Shown here piece by piece: positions 21,493 to 33,461 of a stretch of 45,665 nt of DNA (position 1 is its first letter; every line of letters begins with the position of its first letter). Under the pieces are notes generated by a model, which saw only the letters and a list, made by a program, of their open reading frames with translations, was not told the origin of the DNA and ran no database searches. This DNA is from Gammaproteobacteria bacterium (lineage in GTDB: Bacteria > Pseudomonadota > Gammaproteobacteria > UBA9214). The translations under genes and the position numbers were made by a program. The stretch lies in NCBI GenBank assembly GCA_020344335.1, contig CP070821.1, forward strand, positions 153,386 to 199,050, given 5' to 3'.

Positions 21493-22651
21493 TGTTATTG
21501 CGTCCTGTCATTTCCAGTATCCGGTTTGCCACAGTGCGGTTTGCATCACGACGCAATTCTTCATGAATCCCGGAGAAAATCGTACACATCTCATCCGCAT
21601 GCTGCCTGTTCTCCAGCAATTTCATCAGCGCCCGTCCGAGTCGCTCGGCAGTTACCTCGTGCTGAATCAGTTCTGTGACCACAGGCTGCCCGGCAAGCAG
21701 GTTGGGCAATGAATAATAATCTGTTTTTAACAAAGACCTTGCAATCCGGAAGCTCACCGGAGACATCCGGTAGGCAACCACCATGGGTCGCTTCAGCAGC
21801 AGGCATTCAAGTGTTGCCGTTCCTGAAGCCAGCAACACGGCGTTCGATGCGGCCATAGCTTCCAGTGACTGTCCGTTCAGCAGGACAATCGGCAGCTGCT
21901 TGCGGCTTTGTTTCAGTATTCGTTCGAATGTCGACCGGCAGGCATCGTTTGCCAGCGGCACCACGAACTTGGTATCCGGCCTGCGTTCGTAACACCAGAC
22001 TGCCGCTTCTATAAACGGACGTGCCAGCTGCCGGACTTCATTTACCCGGCTGCCCGGCAGCAGTGCCACTATTGGTCTCTTGCTTTCCAGACCGAGATGA
22101 CCCCTGGCTTCGCTGATGTCAACCTCATCAGCCAGCTGGTCTGCCAACGGGTGTCCGACACATTCAACGGTCAGCGGCTGTTCCCGGTAGTACTGTTCTT
22201 CAAAGGGAAACATTGTCAGCAGACAATCGGCGCTTTGTGCGATTTTCCTTACCCGGTAGCGGCGCCATGCCCAGACTGCGGGACTGACAAAGTGCAACGT
22301 GCGTATACCGGCCTGCTTGAGCGCCCTTTCCAGCGGCAGGTTGAAGTCCGGTGCATCAATACCGATAAAGATGTCGGGTGGTGTCCCCAAAAAATGGCTG
22401 CGCAATTCACGGCGTATTGCAAACAGTGCAGGCAGCCTGCCGATAACCTCCGTAAAACCCATGACCGACAGGCGCTCCAGTGGATACAGACTGAAGCAGC
22501 CGTTATCAGTCATCCTGGATCCACCGATGCCCTCGAATACAGCATCCGGCACCTGTTCACGAAGTGCCGTAATAATCCCGTCGCCAAGCACATCCCCGGA
22601 TGGCTCACCGGCGACGATACCAATATGCAGTGGATGGGTCCTTGCTTTCAT
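21479..22651 (-). CDS. lpxB: Lipid-A-disaccharide synthase
   Basis: LpxB (glycosyltransferase family 19) joins UDP-2,3-diacylglucosamine and lipid X to give the lipid A disaccharide, on the inner face of the inner membrane. Landmarks are [65 protein letters not shown] and the donor-site segment [23 protein letters not shown]. The ATG at 22651 gives 390 residues; a TTG five codons upstream (22666) is possible but has no nearby SD. It follows lpxA by about 50 bases. Confidence 0.97.
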   Translation of the reverse strand: MKARTHPLHIGIVAGEPSGDVLGDGIITALREQVPDAVFEGIGGSRMTDNGCFSLYPLERLSVMGFTEVIGRLPALFAIRRELRSHFLGTPPDIFIGIDAPDFNLPLERALKQAGIRTLHFVSPAVWAWRRYRVRKIAQSADCLLTMFPFEEQYYREQPLTVECVGHPLADQLADEVDISEARGHLGLESKRPIVALLPGSRVNEVRQLARPFIEAAVWCYERRPDTKFVVPLANDACRSTFERILKQSRKQLPIVLLNGQSLEAMAASNAVLLASGTATLECLLLKRPMVVAYRMSPVSFRIARSLLKTDYYSLPNLLAGQPVVTELIQHEVTAERLGRALMKLLENRQHADEMCTIFSGIHEELRRDANRTVANRILEMTGRNNNAAT

Positions 22652-22702
22652 GAAGTCTGATATCAAGCCGTGTTACGATATCACCCTCCTGTTCCGGTTC
22701 CA

Positions 22703-23473
22703 TTACCTGACGATTCCACGCTTTTGCCTGGCCAGAAAATCTGTCAGCCGCACAACTACTCCGCTACTGTCATCCAGTCCCTGCAGGCGTTCCTGCGCTT
22801 CCTGAAGTGACAGGTTCGATCGGTATATTATCCGATAGGCCTGGCGCAGAACATTGCGTGACGCCTCGGAAAACTTGTGCCGTCTCATTCCCTCGGTGTT
22901 CAATCCCTGCTCATGTGCAGGGTTGCCGGCAACCATAACGAACGGAGGAACGTCCTTGCTGATAACACTGCCGAACGAACTGAATGAGTATGAACCGATA
23001 TAACAATACTGATGAACTAATGTAAATCCACCGAGGATTGCATAATCATCGACGACAACGTGTCCGGCCAGTGAGGCGTTATTTGAAAATACCGTGTGGC
23101 TGCCTACCTGACAATCATGTGCAATATGCGCATAGGCCATTATCCAGTTATCATTACCCACGCGGGTAACGCCCGCATCCTGTGTTGTACCGCGATTGAT
23201 AGTGACAAACTCGCGGATTACATTGCGGTCACCGACCTCAAGCAGGGTAGGCTCTCCTGTGTATTTCTTGTCCTGGGGCGCATCACCGATGGAGGAAAAC
23301 TGGTATATCCGGTTTTCCCTGCCGATCCGTGCGGGTCCGTTGATCACGGTATGCGGCCCGATCCACGTACCGGCACCGACCACTACATCCGGCCCTATGA
23401 CTGCAAAGGGACCGACTTCGATATCCGCCGCCAGTTTCGCTGCCGGGTCAATGACGGCCCGGGGATCGATCAA
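22703..23473 (-). CDS. lpxA: UDP-N-acetylglucosamine acyltransferase
   Basis: LpxA transfers a 3-hydroxyacyl chain from ACP to UDP-GlcNAc, the first step of lipid A synthesis. The 256-residue protein is a left-handed beta-helix built from hexapeptide repeats ([20 protein letters not shown] and on). The catalytic His is in [12 protein letters not shown] (His119, equivalent to E. coli His125), followed by [19 protein letters not shown] and the C-terminal helical domain. Acyl-chain length preference is set by a residue I cannot place with certainty. Its ATG overlaps the end of fabZ by four bases. Confidence 0.98.
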   Translation of the reverse strand: MIDPRAVIDPAAKLAADIEVGPFAVIGPDVVVGAGTWIGPHTVINGPARIGRENRIYQFSSIGDAPQDKKYTGEPTLLEVGDRNVIREFVTINRGTTQDAGVTRVGNDNWIMAYAHIAHDCQVGSHTVFSNNASLAGHVVVDDYAILGGFTLVHQYCYIGSYSFSSFGSVISKDVPPFVMVAGNPAHEQGLNTEGMRRHKFSEASRNVLRQAYRIIYRSNLSLQEAQERLQGLDDSSGVVVRLTDFLARQKRGIVR

Positions 23474-23910
23474 GAGTTAATATCCCTTTCGGTGCACATG
23501 ATTTCAGCAGATGAGACCAGCTTGTCCCCGACTTTTGCATTGCAGTCAAAAATCCAGATGCCACGCTTCTCCCGGATCAGGTTTGCCGTAATCAGCAGCT
23601 GGTCGCCCGGCTCTACCGGCTGCTTGAAACGTACCTTGTCCATACCCACCAGGAAATAGAGTGTTTCCCGGTCTGCCGTATTTTCCAGTGTCCGGAAGGC
23701 CAGTAGACCGGTTGCCTGTGCCATCGCTTCAAGAATCAACACGCCCGGCATGACGGGGCGCTGTGGAAAATGTCCCTGGAAAAAGGGCTCATTGTAGGTA
23801 ACGTTCTTGATTCCCGTGAGTGACTCACCCCTGGAGTAGCTGATTACCCGGTCAATCAGCAGAAACGGGTAACGATGCGGTAGATGATTCAGTATTTCGT
23901 TAATGTCCAT
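23470..23910 (-). CDS. fabZ: 3-hydroxyacyl-ACP dehydratase FabZ
   Basis: FabZ dehydrates 3-hydroxyacyl-ACP during fatty acid elongation and competes with LpxA/LpxD for the same substrate, so its place among the lpx genes is functional. The 146-residue hot-dog protein has the start [17 protein letters not shown], the active-site motif [23 protein letters not shown] (His47, Glu61 by position) and a typical length. It overlaps lpxA by four bases and follows lpxD by 67 bases. Confidence 0.98.
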   Translation of the reverse strand: MDINEILNHLPHRYPFLLIDRVISYSRGESLTGIKNVTYNEPFFQGHFPQRPVMPGVLILEAMAQATGLLAFRTLENTADRETLYFLVGMDKVRFKQPVEPGDQLLITANLIREKRGIWIFDCNAKVGDKLVSSAEIMCTERDINS

Positions 23911-23977
23911 ACTATCAGCGCCTTATGGGTACCGGGCACCATCATCGCATACCCAGAGAAGTTCCATTTGTTGATTA

Positions 23978-24985
23978 TTATCTCTTGCCTGGCCCTTGCC
24001 CTTGTCTTGCCCGACCTCCGAGTTCACGCAGTGTCAAGATATTCCTGTTCCAGGTTGTATTCTCCTGGGCAGGGATGCCCGATGAATAGACACCCGGAGC
24101 AGAAATCGATTTTGTCACAAGGGTCATGGCCGTGACAGTGACATGGTCGACGATATCCAGGTGCCCCAGTATACCGACACCACCACCGATCCTGCAGTGA
24201 CTGCCAATGTGCGTGCTACCGGATATTCCTGTGCATCCGGCGATTGCAGTGTGCGAACCAATGCGCACATTATGGGCAACATGTACCTGGTTATCGAGCT
24301 TTACACCGTTTTCTATCACTGTATTGCCGACGGCACCCCGGTCAATAGTCGTGTTGGCCCCAATCTCGACGTCATTACCGATAGAGATCCTGCCGAGCTG
24401 GGGTACCTTGATCCACCGCCCGCTATCCTCTGCGAAACCAAACCCGTCACTGCCGATAACCGCTCCCGGGTGAATCACCACCCGTTCACCGATACTGACT
24501 GCGTGGCAGATTGTTACCTGTGCCTTGATAATTCCGCCGCGGCCAATACAGCTCCCGCTTCCGATCAGGCAGTGCCCCTGCAATTGCACGCCGGCTGCCA
24601 GGACCACATTGTCCTCGATAACACACCGGGGCCCGACCCAGACAGTAGGATCAATACGACAGTTTGCCCCTATAATTGCATCAGGGTGTATCCCCTGGCG
24701 TGCAGTCTCGGCCGGGAATAACAGCGCTGCAGCCCTGGCATAGGCCATATAGGGATCCCGAACAGTGATTGTGGCAGTCGGGCATGCGTCTGCCTGTTCA
24801 GCGGTCAATATGACGGCTGCGGCCCGCGTTCTGGACAGGTATTTCCGGTAACGCGGATTGGCCAGAAAACTGAGTGCACCTTCACCGGCATCCTGCAACG
24901 TTGCCACCGAGGTGACTGTGCAGTCGGGATCACCGTTCAGGACCCCGCCGATGTGTTCCGCGAGTTCTCCCAGTGCCATCCCCAT
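23978..24985 (-). CDS. lpxD: UDP-3-O-acylglucosamine N-acyltransferase
   Basis: LpxD adds the amide-linked hydroxyacyl chain in the third step of lipid A synthesis. The 335-residue protein has an N-terminal uridine-binding domain (about 1-100, LGELAEHIGGVLNGDPD), a left-handed beta-helix with hexapeptide repeats (about 105-310), the catalytic-His segment LDNQVHVAHNVRIG, the motif AGCTGISGSTHIG and a C-terminal helix. The ATG two codons downstream (24979) is an equally possible start. It sits between skp and fabZ as in most Gammaproteobacteria. Confidence 0.97.
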   Translation of the reverse strand: MGMALGELAEHIGGVLNGDPDCTVTSVATLQDAGEGALSFLANPRYRKYLSRTRAAAVILTAEQADACPTATITVRDPYMAYARAAALLFPAETARQGIHPDAIIGANCRIDPTVWVGPRCVIEDNVVLAAGVQLQGHCLIGSGSCIGRGGIIKAQVTICHAVSIGERVVIHPGAVIGSDGFGFAEDSGRWIKVPQLGRISIGNDVEIGANTTIDRGAVGNTVIENGVKLDNQVHVAHNVRIGSHTAIAGCTGISGSTHIGSHCRIGGGVGILGHLDIVDHVTVTAMTLVTKSISAPGVYSSGIPAQENTTWNRNILTLRELGGRARQGQGPGKR

Positions 24986-25039
24986 GTGTGGATTACCCTC
25001 GCCCTGCTTCCGTAACCAATACGTCAGCCCGGACCGGAA

Positions 25040-25555
25040 TCAATCGGCAAGTTTCTTGAGTATCCCGTCAGTGATGTCGATCTGTTCACTTGAATAGACT
25101 ACGCCCTGGCTCAGGATCAGGTCATAGTTCTGTTCCTTTGCAAACGCCGTGACCGCCTCGAATACATCACGCTGCAGGGCTGCAAGCACTTCATTGCGTC
25201 TGATATTGAGATCATCCCGGAACTCTTCCTGCGAGCGTTTCAGGTCCCTGCGCTTGCTCAGGATATCACGCTCAAGCTTGCCCTTTTCGGACTCACTCAT
25301 GACCGTGCCGTCGCGGGCCAGGCGTTCGTCCATAGTGCGAATCTCCCGTTGCAGGTCGACCAGCTCCTTCTCCCGCGGTGCAAACTCGGACTCGATCTTG
25401 CTTTGGGCGGCCTTGACCTGCGGGGCCGCCTCCATCAGGCGGGCTGTGTCCACAAATCCGATCTTCATCTCCGCCATGACCCCGGCGGAATAGAAGCCAC
25501 ATGCTGCGACCATGATTGCCATCCATTTTACTGTTCTGTATCTATATCGATTCAA
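25040..25555 (-). CDS. skp: Periplasmic chaperone Skp/OmpH
   Basis: Skp is a trimeric jellyfish-shaped chaperone that holds unfolded outer-membrane proteins on their way to BamA. The protein has a signal peptide ending in SAGVMA, then the OmpH core (KIGFVDTARLMEAAPQVKAA), a long charged coiled coil (about 45-110 of the mature part) and the returning strand YDLILSQGVVYSSEQIDIT. Start choice: the TTG at 25555 has GGAGA six bases upstream and gives a 30-residue signal; the ATG at 25570 is an alternative with AGG too close. Starts further upstream overlap bamA and are not credible. Confidence 0.92.
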   Translation of the reverse strand: MNRYRYRTVKWMAIMVAACGFYSAGVMAEMKIGFVDTARLMEAAPQVKAAQSKIESEFAPREKELVDLQREIRTMDERLARDGTVMSESEKGKLERDILSKRRDLKRSQEEFRDDLNIRRNEVLAALQRDVFEAVTAFAKEQNYDLILSQGVVYSSEQIDITDGILKKLAD

Positions 25556-25583
25556 GTTAATTCTCCACATTTGCCTGCTACAG

Positions 25584-27863
25584 TTAGAAAACGGTACCGA
25601 CTGAAAACTGAAAATTCTGTACCTCGTCTTCGGGCTCGTCATTCAGCGGGAACCCGAAACTGACGCTCAGCGGCCCCAGTGGCGACAGCCACAGGGCGGC
25701 AACACCGACAGAATAACGCAAATCAGACGTACTAAAACTTTCCAGGTCCTTGTATACCTGGCCGATATCAAAAAAAGTACTCGTTCTGAACGACTTGCTG
25801 TCCTCGAAAAACGGTATCGGAAACAGTATTTCCGCACCACCGGCCACCTTGAAGGCGCCACCAATCGGGTTGTCCTCGGAGTCGAGCGGACCGAGTGTAT
25901 TATCCTCGAAACCGCGGACCGAGCGTATACCTCCGGCAAAATAGTTCTCCAGGAATGGCAGGTTATCGAAATCACCATAGCCGTCACCGTAACCCAGTTC
26001 CCCATGCATTAACAGTGTCAGGTACTTCGTCAACCGGACATAGCGGCGCTGATCATACTCCAGTTTGTAGTATTCAAGTTCCGAACCCGGCACCGTAAGC
26101 TCGGTTGAAAAGCGCTGCAGGCCACCCCTTTCGGTAAAGATGGCCTTGTTACGGGTGTCATGGGACCAGCTGCCCGTCAGGATCAGGCTGTTGAACTTGT
26201 CGCCGTGCTTGTCGACAAAATCGGTAACCTCGAACGGTGAATCACTGTTTGTTTTCAGCTCGAGATGCTCGACCTGGGTATTCAGCCTGATGGTATCGAA
26301 CTCGTTGATGGGTACTCCGAAGCTGACATTGGCACCATAGGCATCTGTCGAATAATCAGAAACGTTGGCCTCGTCCGCATCTGTTTTCCGGTAAAAGAAA
26401 CCAAACCCGCGACTCACCCCGTCAATCGTGTAATACGGATTGAGGTAGGAGAAGCTGTATACCGTATTGATTTTGCTGTTGTTGAAATTGAAACTGACAC
26501 GTTTACCGCTACCAAGAAAGTTTTCCTGACTGATACTGGCATTGAAGAGTATGCCGGACGATTGTGAAAAACCTGCACCCAAAGTTATATTTCCGGACGA
26601 TCTCTCTGTCACCGAATAATTCACATCCACCTGGTCCGTGGTACCGGGAACACTCGGCGTTTCCACATTAACTTCCTCGAAATAGCCGAGCCGCTGCAGT
26701 CGGGTACGCGACCTTTCCACCTTTGAAGAGGAAAACCAGCCGGACTCCATCTGTCTCATTTCGCGTCGCAAGACCTCATCACGGGTGCTGACATTGCCTT
26801 CCACGTTGACGCGGCGTACATACACACGGTCACCCGGGTCAACAAAGAATGCCAGAGCCACTTCCTGCTTTTCGTCATCCAGTTCGGGCACGGTATTCAC
26901 ATTGGCAAAAGCATATCCCTGGTCACCGAGTTTCTCGCTCATCCGGTCAACTGCCTCGGTTACCCGCTTGCGTGAAAAAATATCACCCGGATTTATCTTC
27001 ACCAGCGGGAAGAGTTCCTCCGGCACGACGACGAGTTCACCCGAAAGGGTCACCTCACGGATCTTGTACTGATTACCTTCTGACAGATTGATCGTGATAT
27101 AGATATCCTTCTTGTCCGGCGTAATCGACACTTGGGTAGATGTGATATTGAACTTTAGATAACCACGATCAAGGTAGAACGATCGCAGGGTCTCGAGGTC
27201 TGCTGCCAGTTTCTGTTTCGAGTACTGATCGCTCTTGGTGAAAACGGAAAAGAATGACGGTGTATCCAGGGTGAAAGCATCGCGCAGCTCCTTGTCTGTG
27301 TACTGCTGGTTACCGACAATATTGATCTGCTTGATCCGCGCCACCTGGCCTTCAGAAATATCAATGAGGATACCGACCCGGTTTCTTTCCAGCGGGGTCA
27401 GTGTCGTTTCAATGCGGACGGCATACTTTCCCTGGCTGAAGTACTGCCGCTGTAACTCCTGTTCGACCTTGTCCAGCAGGGAACGGTCAAATACGCGCCC
27501 TTCGGCCAGCCCGATATCTTTCAGACCTTCAAGTAATTGTTCCGTTTCCAGATCCTTGTTGCCGGTTATCTCGATACTGCTGATAGCGGCACGTTCCTTA
27601 ACATAGACAACCAGCACATTGCCGTCACGTTCGAGATAGACATCATTGAAAAAACCGGTCTTGAACAGTGCCCGGATTGCATTGGCCGAGTCGTCGGTAT
27701 CAATGGTATCCCCGACTTTCAGAGGCAGGTAATTGAACACTGTCCCGGCAGAGATGCGCTGCAGTCCTTCCACACGGATGTCGGCAATCTCAAATGGCTC
27801 GAATGCCTGCACAGTCCCTGTCAGCAGCATTGACAGGAGAATAAACTTGAAGACACTTTTCAT
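25584..27863 (-). CDS. bamA: Outer membrane protein assembly factor BamA
   Basis: BamA is the central Omp85 component of the complex that folds and inserts beta-barrel proteins into the outer membrane. The 759-residue protein has a signal peptide (cleavage after TVQA, about residue 20), five POTRA domains (about 24-420; the first begins [16 protein letters not shown]), and a 16-strand C-terminal barrel with the RGF motif of loop L6 ([18 protein letters not shown]). It ends in the beta-signal FQFSVGTVF with a terminal Phe. It is somewhat shorter than E. coli BamA (810). rseP lies 31 bases upstream and skp follows directly. Confidence 0.98.
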   Translation of the reverse strand: MKSVFKFILLSMLLTGTVQAFEPFEIADIRVEGLQRISAGTVFNYLPLKVGDTIDTDDSANAIRALFKTGFFNDVYLERDGNVLVVYVKERAAISSIEITGNKDLETEQLLEGLKDIGLAEGRVFDRSLLDKVEQELQRQYFSQGKYAVRIETTLTPLERNRVGILIDISEGQVARIKQINIVGNQQYTDKELRDAFTLDTPSFFSVFTKSDQYSKQKLAADLETLRSFYLDRGYLKFNITSTQVSITPDKKDIYITINLSEGNQYKIREVTLSGELVVVPEELFPLVKINPGDIFSRKRVTEAVDRMSEKLGDQGYAFANVNTVPELDDEKQEVALAFFVDPGDRVYVRRVNVEGNVSTRDEVLRREMRQMESGWFSSSKVERSRTRLQRLGYFEEVNVETPSVPGTTDQVDVNYSVTERSSGNITLGAGFSQSSGILFNASISQENFLGSGKRVSFNFNNSKINTVYSFSYLNPYYTIDGVSRGFGFFYRKTDADEANVSDYSTDAYGANVSFGVPINEFDTIRLNTQVEHLELKTNSDSPFEVTDFVDKHGDKFNSLILTGSWSHDTRNKAIFTERGGLQRFSTELTVPGSELEYYKLEYDQRRYVRLTKYLTLLMHGELGYGDGYGDFDNLPFLENYFAGGIRSVRGFEDNTLGPLDSEDNPIGGAFKVAGGAEILFPIPFFEDSKSFRTSTFFDIGQVYKDLESFSTSDLRYSVGVAALWLSPLGPLSVSFGFPLNDEPEDEVQNFQFSVGTVF

Positions 27864-27894
27864 TTGATGTTATTCAATGGTCTTGCAGGTCGTA

Positions 27895-29265
27895 TCAACC
27901 AAACAATCTTGCCAGGTCGTTGTAAAAGGCCAGCGCCATCAGCGCCAGCAATAAAACAATCCCGATGCGCTGACCAACCAGTTGGGCCTCCTCGGATACC
28001 GGGCTCCCCTTGAAAAACTCGATCACGTAGTACATCAGATGACCACCATCCAGCACCGGGACCGGTAACAGGTTCAGCACCCCCAGGCTGACACTGACAA
28101 TGGCCAGGAAGCCCAGAAAGGATGCCCATCCGATGGCTGCCGACTGGCCTGCATACTGCGCAATGCTGATCGGTCCGCTCAGGTTTTCAAGCGATGCCTT
28201 CCCGATGATCATTTTCCACAGGGCGCGTAATGTCAGGGTCGACATTTCCCAGGTCTTGACGATCGCGGCCGGGACAGCTTCAAGCAGACCATGGCGCACA
28301 ACGACGCGCATTGTAGCATGCTGTCCGTCATCCGGAAGCTGCACATAGGCGCCGATACGGCCGATTACCTGGCCGCCATCCCGGACGCTGTCCGGCGTGA
28401 TTGCCAGCTCCACCTGCGAGACAGCACGTTCCACGATCACCGCGATACGCTGGCCTGGTCGCTCACGCACATAATCAACCCAGTCGCTCCAATCATCGAT
28501 GGCGACACCGTCCGCGCTGACAACCCGGTCCCCTCCCTGCATGCCAGCGCGGTCAGCGGCACCCCCGGCAACCAGCCGGTCAATAATCGCGGGGTAGCTC
28601 GGGCGCCACGGCTTGATCCCGAAATTGTCCAGCAGCCGGCCCTTGCCAAGCAGCCGGGAGTCCTCATCAAGCCTCACCCGCAGTTCTGTTTCCGTCCCGG
28701 CCGGATTCTGCACTGTCACGGTAAATGATGCCTGTTCCTCAAGCCCGGCATCCAGCAGGCCCAGCATGGCGGATTCCCAGCTCGGTGTCAGCTTGCCGTC
28801 AACAGCAAGAATCTCGTCACCCGCCACGAAACCTGCCTGTTCCGCATAACTTGATGGCACCACCTCACCGATGACCGGCCGTATGCCAGGCACACCGGAT
28901 ACGAACATCAGCCAGTAAGCGGCGATCGCAAACAGGAAGTTGAATACCGGACCGGCGACCACCACGGCAGCGCGCGCTCCCAGCGGTTTCCGGTTGAATG
29001 CCCGGTCACGCTCTGCCGCTGCGACCTCCCCTTCGCGCTCATCAAGCATCTTCACATATCCGCCCAGCGGTATTGCAGCTATGACCAGTTCGGTACTGTC
29101 CGCACCGACGTTTCTCTGCCACAGTGGCCTGCCGAAACCGACCGAGAACCGCAGTACCTTTACGCCCATTTTCCTGGCCACCCAGAAATGCCCGAACTCG
29201 TGGACAGTTACCAGCACACCGATGGCAACGATAAAGGCTGCGACGGACAAAAACACACCGTTCAT
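27895..29265 (-). CDS. rseP: Site-2 zinc metalloprotease RseP
   Basis: RseP cuts the anti-sigma factor RseA within the membrane, releasing sigma-E when outer-membrane proteins misfold, and also clears signal peptides. The 456-residue protein has the zinc motif HEFGH (22-26) in its first transmembrane helix, two periplasmic PDZ domains (about 115-195 and 205-290) and the third metal ligand in [17 protein letters not shown] near residue 396. Length matches E. coli (450). It overlaps dxr by four bases and precedes bamA, so the sensor protease and the assembly machine share an operon. Confidence 0.98.
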   Translation of the reverse strand: MNGVFLSVAAFIVAIGVLVTVHEFGHFWVARKMGVKVLRFSVGFGRPLWQRNVGADSTELVIAAIPLGGYVKMLDEREGEVAAAERDRAFNRKPLGARAAVVVAGPVFNFLFAIAAYWLMFVSGVPGIRPVIGEVVPSSYAEQAGFVAGDEILAVDGKLTPSWESAMLGLLDAGLEEQASFTVTVQNPAGTETELRVRLDEDSRLLGKGRLLDNFGIKPWRPSYPAIIDRLVAGGAADRAGMQGGDRVVSADGVAIDDWSDWVDYVRERPGQRIAVIVERAVSQVELAITPDSVRDGGQVIGRIGAYVQLPDDGQHATMRVVVRHGLLEAVPAAIVKTWEMSTLTLRALWKMIIGKASLENLSGPISIAQYAGQSAAIGWASFLGFLAIVSVSLGVLNLLPVPVLDGGHLMYYVIEFFKGSPVSEEAQLVGQRIGIVLLLALMALAFYNDLARLFG

Positions 29266-30482
29266 GTTCCCACCACCCTGCCAGGTGCCGATTTGATATA
29301 GCCTTTAGCCCACTCGCGAGCACGTGCATCGGCACCGAGCACCGCATCGAGTGAACCGGCATCCTGAATGTCACAGTGATCCATGACATAGTCAATGGCC
29401 CGTGGTATTTCGGTAAAGGCCAGTTGCCGTTCCAGGAATGCCTGCACGGCTACCTCGTTCGCAGCATTCAAAATGGCTGGCGCCGTCCCTCCTGCACGCC
29501 AGGCATCAAAAGCCAGCGCGAGGCAGGGAAATCGTTCGAGATCGGGTGCGCTGAATTGCAGCTGGCCGATGGCCGCCATATCCAGCGGTTCTGCACCCGA
29601 GACAATCCGGTCCGGCCAGCCGAGCGCATGACTGATGGGTATGCGCATATCCGGATTACCCAGCTGCGCCAGCACGGAACCATCGGTGTACTCCACCATG
29701 GAATGCAGAATACTCTGGGGATGCAGTATCGCCCGGATGTTTTCCGCCTGGAGATCAAACAGCCAGCCGGCTTCAATGACCTCAAGACCCTTGTTCATCA
29801 TGGTAGCCGAATCCACGGAAATCTTGCGGCCCATATTCCAGTTCGGATGGGCGCAGGCCTGTTCCGGTGTAACGGATGCAAGCTTGCTGACAGGCATTTC
29901 CCGAAACGGCCCGCCGGACGCGGTGAGGGTGATACTGCAGACACCCGGCGGAACGGTACCCGGTGTATACCCGTCGGGCATGCATTGCAGCAATGCGTTG
30001 TGCTCACTGTCGATCGGCAGCAATACCGCGTTATTGTCGCGCACCGCCTGCATAAACAGTGCACCGGACATTACCAGTGCCTCCTTGTTTGCCAGCAGGA
30101 CGTGCTTGCCTTTCCGGGCCGCTTCCAGTGACGGCAACAGGCCGGCAGCGCCAACAATGGCGGCCATTACATAATCAACCTCGGGCAAACCGGCCATCTC
30201 AACCAGTGCATCGATGCCTGCGAGTACCCGCACATCCGGGACCGCATCCCTGAGTCGATGTTCCAGCTGTTCTGCAGCTGCCGGATCTGCCATCACGGCA
30301 TATCGTGGAAGGAACTGCCGGCACTGCGCAGCAAGAGTTTCTACATCACGATGCGCTGTCAACGCGACCACGCGGAATCTGTCCGGGTGCCGCGACACGA
30401 CATCGAGCGTACTGATACCAATTGAACCGGTCGCCCCCAGTATGGTGATGCCTGCTGGTTGTTTATCTCGCATTCCGGTCAT
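29262..30482 (-). CDS. dxr: 1-deoxy-D-xylulose 5-phosphate reductoisomerase
   Basis: Dxr (IspC) converts DXP to methylerythritol 4-phosphate with NADPH, the committed step of the MEP pathway. Landmarks in the 406-residue protein are the Rossmann start [28 protein letters not shown], the substrate loop [37 protein letters not shown] (metal and substrate ligands) and [24 protein letters not shown]. An ATG three codons downstream (30473) is an alternative start. Pathway partners ispD and ispF are about 21 kb away in the same window. Confidence 0.98.
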   Translation of the reverse strand: MTGMRDKQPAGITILGATGSIGISTLDVVSRHPDRFRVVALTAHRDVETLAAQCRQFLPRYAVMADPAAAEQLEHRLRDAVPDVRVLAGIDALVEMAGLPEVDYVMAAIVGAAGLLPSLEAARKGKHVLLANKEALVMSGALFMQAVRDNNAVLLPIDSEHNALLQCMPDGYTPGTVPPGVCSITLTASGGPFREMPVSKLASVTPEQACAHPNWNMGRKISVDSATMMNKGLEVIEAGWLFDLQAENIRAILHPQSILHSMVEYTDGSVLAQLGNPDMRIPISHALGWPDRIVSGAEPLDMAAIGQLQFSAPDLERFPCLALAFDAWRAGGTAPAILNAANEVAVQAFLERQLAFTEIPRAIDYVMDHCDIQDAGSLDAVLGADARAREWAKGYIKSAPGRVVGT

Positions 30483-30517
30483 AAGCTTTATTTTTAACTG
30501 GTTTCCGGGCCGCTGGA

Positions 30518-31336
30518 TCAGAGCTGCATCCAGTGCAGGCCGAGCAAGAATACCGGCGCGGCAGCCGTCAGGCTGTCAATGCGGTCAAGGATCCCGCCAT
30601 GACCGGGAATGATATTGCCACTGTCCTTTATCCCGCATTGACGCTTCATCAGGCTCTCCAGCAAGTCACCCGCAATAGAGAACATGACCGTCACCATTGT
30701 CACCATGACCAAACCGGCCGTCCACGGAAGCGAATGACTGTAAAGCAGGCCCGCGACCAGAGCGAATATCCCGCTGGTCACCATGGCACCATAGACCCCT
30801 TCCCATGTCTTTCCCGGACTGATCACAGGTGCAAGTTTCCGGGATCCCCAGCGCTGTCCGGCAAAATAGGCACCACTGTCTGCCAGCCAAACCACTACCA
30901 GCAGAAACAGGGTGATTAAGGGTCCGTCTTCAGCGCGCCCATGCAGGACGATCAGGGCAGTCCACGCCGGCAGCATGACCAGATATCCGCCCGCAAGCTT
31001 CAGGGCTGTGACGTGGATTGACGGTTGCGTGGTGATCTCGAAATGCGTCAGCCAGAAAAGCACCCAGAGCCACCACAGGAATGCGGCCAGCAGCAGCGCT
31101 AATATCACCGCAGCGGGTGATATCAACCAGATGAGTCCGGCCAGTGCCAGGCCAATGACAAGAAACGCTGTGCGTGCGGTGCACGTATGCAACGGAACCA
31201 TCTTGCTCCATTCCCACAGGCCGACGGAAATGACCAGTGCCATACCCGCTGCCAGCAGCTCTGTTGGCAGCAGCAGGATACCACCAATAACTAGCGGCAC
31301 CATGACCGCTGCCGAGACAAGCCGCGTCCTAAGCAC
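30518..31336 (-). CDS. cdsA: Phosphatidate cytidylyltransferase
   Basis: CdsA makes CDP-diacylglycerol, the precursor of all bacterial phospholipids. The protein is highly hydrophobic with about eight transmembrane helices and carries the CDS family signature [20 protein letters not shown] then GILDRIDSL near the C-terminus, and [13 protein letters not shown] before it. The GTG at 31336 is chosen because it starts the conserved [15 protein letters not shown] and gives 272 residues; it overlaps the uppS stop by eight bases. The open frame extends to 31570 but the extra part lies over uppS and is not family-like. Confidence 0.94.
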   Translation of the reverse strand: MLRTRLVSAAVMVPLVIGGILLLPTELLAAGMALVISVGLWEWSKMVPLHTCTARTAFLVIGLALAGLIWLISPAAVILALLLAAFLWWLWVLFWLTHFEITTQPSIHVTALKLAGGYLVMLPAWTALIVLHGRAEDGPLITLFLLVVVWLADSGAYFAGQRWGSRKLAPVISPGKTWEGVYGAMVTSGIFALVAGLLYSHSLPWTAGLVMVTMVTVMFSIAGDLLESLMKRQCGIKDSGNIIPGHGGILDRIDSLTAAAPVFLLGLHWMQL

Positions 31337-32060
31337 CCTTGAGCTGCTCAACCTGCTCACCCGTCCTGCCGAAGCGCCGCTGCCGGCTGGCATAGGATCG
31401 AATGGCATCATCCAGCGCATGTTCATCAAATGCCGGCCAGAGTGTCTCGGTGAAATATAGTTCGGTATAGGCAAGTTGCCATAACAGGAAGTTACTGATG
31501 CGTTGCTCGCCACCAGTGCGAATAAAAAGATCCGGTTCTGGCAAATCTGTAAGCGATATTTCGCCTGCAATCATTTCCGTGGTGATATCTTCGGGCTTGC
31601 ACTCGCCTGCAGCGATACGCTCGGCCACGCGGCGGCAGGCTTCCACGATATCCCAGTGCCCGCCATAATTCGCTGCAATCACCAGGTCGAGTTCCGTATT
31701 CATCTTGGTCCTGGTCTCTGCCTTGACGATAAGATCACGCAGATCTCCGGGAAAGGCAGAGTGATCGCCTATAAAGCGTATCCGGATGCCGTTTTTATGC
31801 AGCGTGTCGATCTCTTTTTTCAGGGTACGGATGAACAGGTCCATTAACAGGCCAACTTCTTCACTTGGGCGCCGCCAGTTCTCGCTGCTGAATGCAAACA
31901 GCGTGAGCACCTTTATCCCCTTGTTCCGGCATGCCTCGACGATGCGTCTGACTGTCTTGACACCTTCCCGGTGACCGACATAACGAGGCAACATCCGGGA
32001 GCGGGCCCAGCGGCCATTACCGTCCATGATGATGGCAATATGTTGTGGAAGGTCATTCAC
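31329..32060 (-). CDS. uppS: Undecaprenyl pyrophosphate synthase (cis-prenyltransferase)
   Basis: UppS adds eight isopentenyl units to farnesyl diphosphate to form the C55 lipid carrier for peptidoglycan and O-antigen. The 243-residue protein begins (from a GTG at 32060) with the catalytic motif HIAIIMDGNGRWA (Asp13), followed by GHREGVKTVRRIVEAC, LTLFAFSSENWRRP, and the C-terminal DLFIRTGGEQRISNFLLWQ and YTELYFTETLWPAF. It couples to cdsA by overlap, linking MEP products to envelope lipid synthesis. Confidence 0.98.
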   Translation of the reverse strand: MNDLPQHIAIIMDGNGRWARSRMLPRYVGHREGVKTVRRIVEACRNKGIKVLTLFAFSSENWRRPSEEVGLLMDLFIRTLKKEIDTLHKNGIRIRFIGDHSAFPGDLRDLIVKAETRTKMNTELDLVIAANYGGHWDIVEACRRVAERIAAGECKPEDITTEMIAGEISLTDLPEPDLFIRTGGEQRISNFLLWQLAYTELYFTETLWPAFDEHALDDAIRSYASRQRRFGRTGEQVEQLKGA

Positions 32061-32119
32061 GATATCAATACAGTCTTTCTCGGATCAGGAAGGCTAACAG
32101 TTTCAGCCCCTACTTCTTG

Positions 32120-32677
32120 CTAGATCTCCATCAACTCGGCTTCTTTTACGGCAACAACCTTGTCCACCTCACCAACAAACTCGTCGGTTATTTGCTGAAT
32201 TTCATCCTCAGCCTTGCGCTCTTCATCTTCCGAAATATCCTTCTCCTTCAGCAGCTCCTTGAAATCGCTGTTCGCATCACGCCGAATATTTCGAATTGCC
32301 ACTTTCGCCGACTCGGCATCCTGGCGCACCACCTTCACAAGATCGCGCCTGGTTTCCTCGGTCAGGGGAGGCATGGGAATTCTGATTACCATCCCGGCCG
32401 TTGACGGATTCAGCCCAAGGTCAGAGGTCATGATTGCCTTTTCGATGACCTGTATCATCTGCTTCTCCCAGGGTGTGATGGACAGGGTGCGCGCATCCTC
32501 GACGGCAATGTTGGCAACTTGCGAAATCGGCACCTCGCTGCCGTAATAATCAACCGTCAAGTGGTCCAGCAAACTGGGATGGGCACGCCCCGTACGCACC
32601 TTGCCAAGGGAGATTTTCAGGGCCTCGATACTCTTGCCCATGCGGTCTCGTGCGTCCTTTTTTATTTCATCTATCAT
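32120..32677 (-). CDS. frr: Ribosome recycling factor
   Basis: RRF splits post-termination ribosomes together with EF-G. The 185-residue protein matches the family over its whole length: an N-terminal helix [69 protein letters not shown] and C-terminal [21 protein letters not shown]. Its ATG overlaps the pyrH stop (ATGA), so it is probably translated by coupling; 59 bases separate it from uppS. Confidence 0.98.
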   Translation of the reverse strand: MIDEIKKDARDRMGKSIEALKISLGKVRTGRAHPSLLDHLTVDYYGSEVPISQVANIAVEDARTLSITPWEKQMIQVIEKAIMTSDLGLNPSTAGMVIRIPMPPLTEETRRDLVKVVRQDAESAKVAIRNIRRDANSDFKELLKEKDISEDEERKAEDEIQQITDEFVGEVDKVVAVKEAELMEI

Positions 32678-33393
32678 CCCGACCTCTCCTGTTCTACCAG
32701 CGTGCCAACCTTTTCGCCGGCAACGATGCGACCCAGATGGCCTGCTTCAAAAATATTAAAGACTCGTACCGGCATATTGTGTTCACTACAGAGCACCATG
32801 GCCGTGGCGTCCATGACCCCGAGCTTGCGCTCCAGCGCTTCATCAAAGGTCAGCCTCTCAAACAGGATTGCATCGCTGTTAGTCAGCGGATCTGCAGAAT
32901 AGACACCGTCAACCTTGGTCGCCTTTAGCATGATATCAGCCCCCACCTCGATTGCGCGCAGGCTGGCTGCCGAATCTGTAGTGAATAAGGGGTTACCGGT
33001 TCCGGCCGCAAACACCACGACACGGCCTTTTTCCAGGTGCCTGACAGCGCGTGCGCGACTGTAGGGCTCACAGGCCTGGTTGATTGGCAGGGCCGACATG
33101 ACCCGGCAGGCAGAGCCTGCCTTTTCGAGTGCATCCTGCATCGCAAGTGCATTGATTACCGTAGCCAGCATTCCCATATGGTCACCGGTCACGCGATCCA
33201 TTCCGTTCGCCGCCAGTCCCGCACCACGCAGAATATTGCCGGCACCGATGACCACCCCGGTTTGCACGCCGGCGGCGGTAAGTGCATGGATCTCGCTGGC
33301 GATACGCGCAATAACGTCGGGGTCGATGCCGTGACTACCCTCCCCCACGAGGGCTTCCCCACTGAGCTTCAACAGGATCCGTCTGTATCGCAT
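32674..33393 (-). CDS. pyrH: Uridylate kinase
   Basis: PyrH phosphorylates UMP to UDP; it is a hexamer of the amino acid kinase fold and an allosteric control point of pyrimidine supply. The 239-residue protein has [67 protein letters not shown] and [20 protein letters not shown] lies about 11 bases before the ATG. Its promoter probably lies in the 206-base gap after the tsf terminator. Confidence 0.98.
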   Translation of the reverse strand: MRYRRILLKLSGEALVGEGSHGIDPDVIARIASEIHALTAAGVQTGVVIGAGNILRGAGLAANGMDRVTGDHMGMLATVINALAMQDALEKAGSACRVMSALPINQACEPYSRARAVRHLEKGRVVVFAAGTGNPLFTTDSAASLRAIEVGADIMLKATKVDGVYSADPLTNSDAILFERLTFDEALERKLGVMDATAMVLCSEHNMPVRVFNIFEAGHLGRIVAGEKVGTLVEQERSG

Positions 33394-33461
33394 TACTTGT
33401 ATTTTCCTTATATTTATCAGATAGATATTTTGTATGGCCGGCTGTCGCCGAAACGCTCACT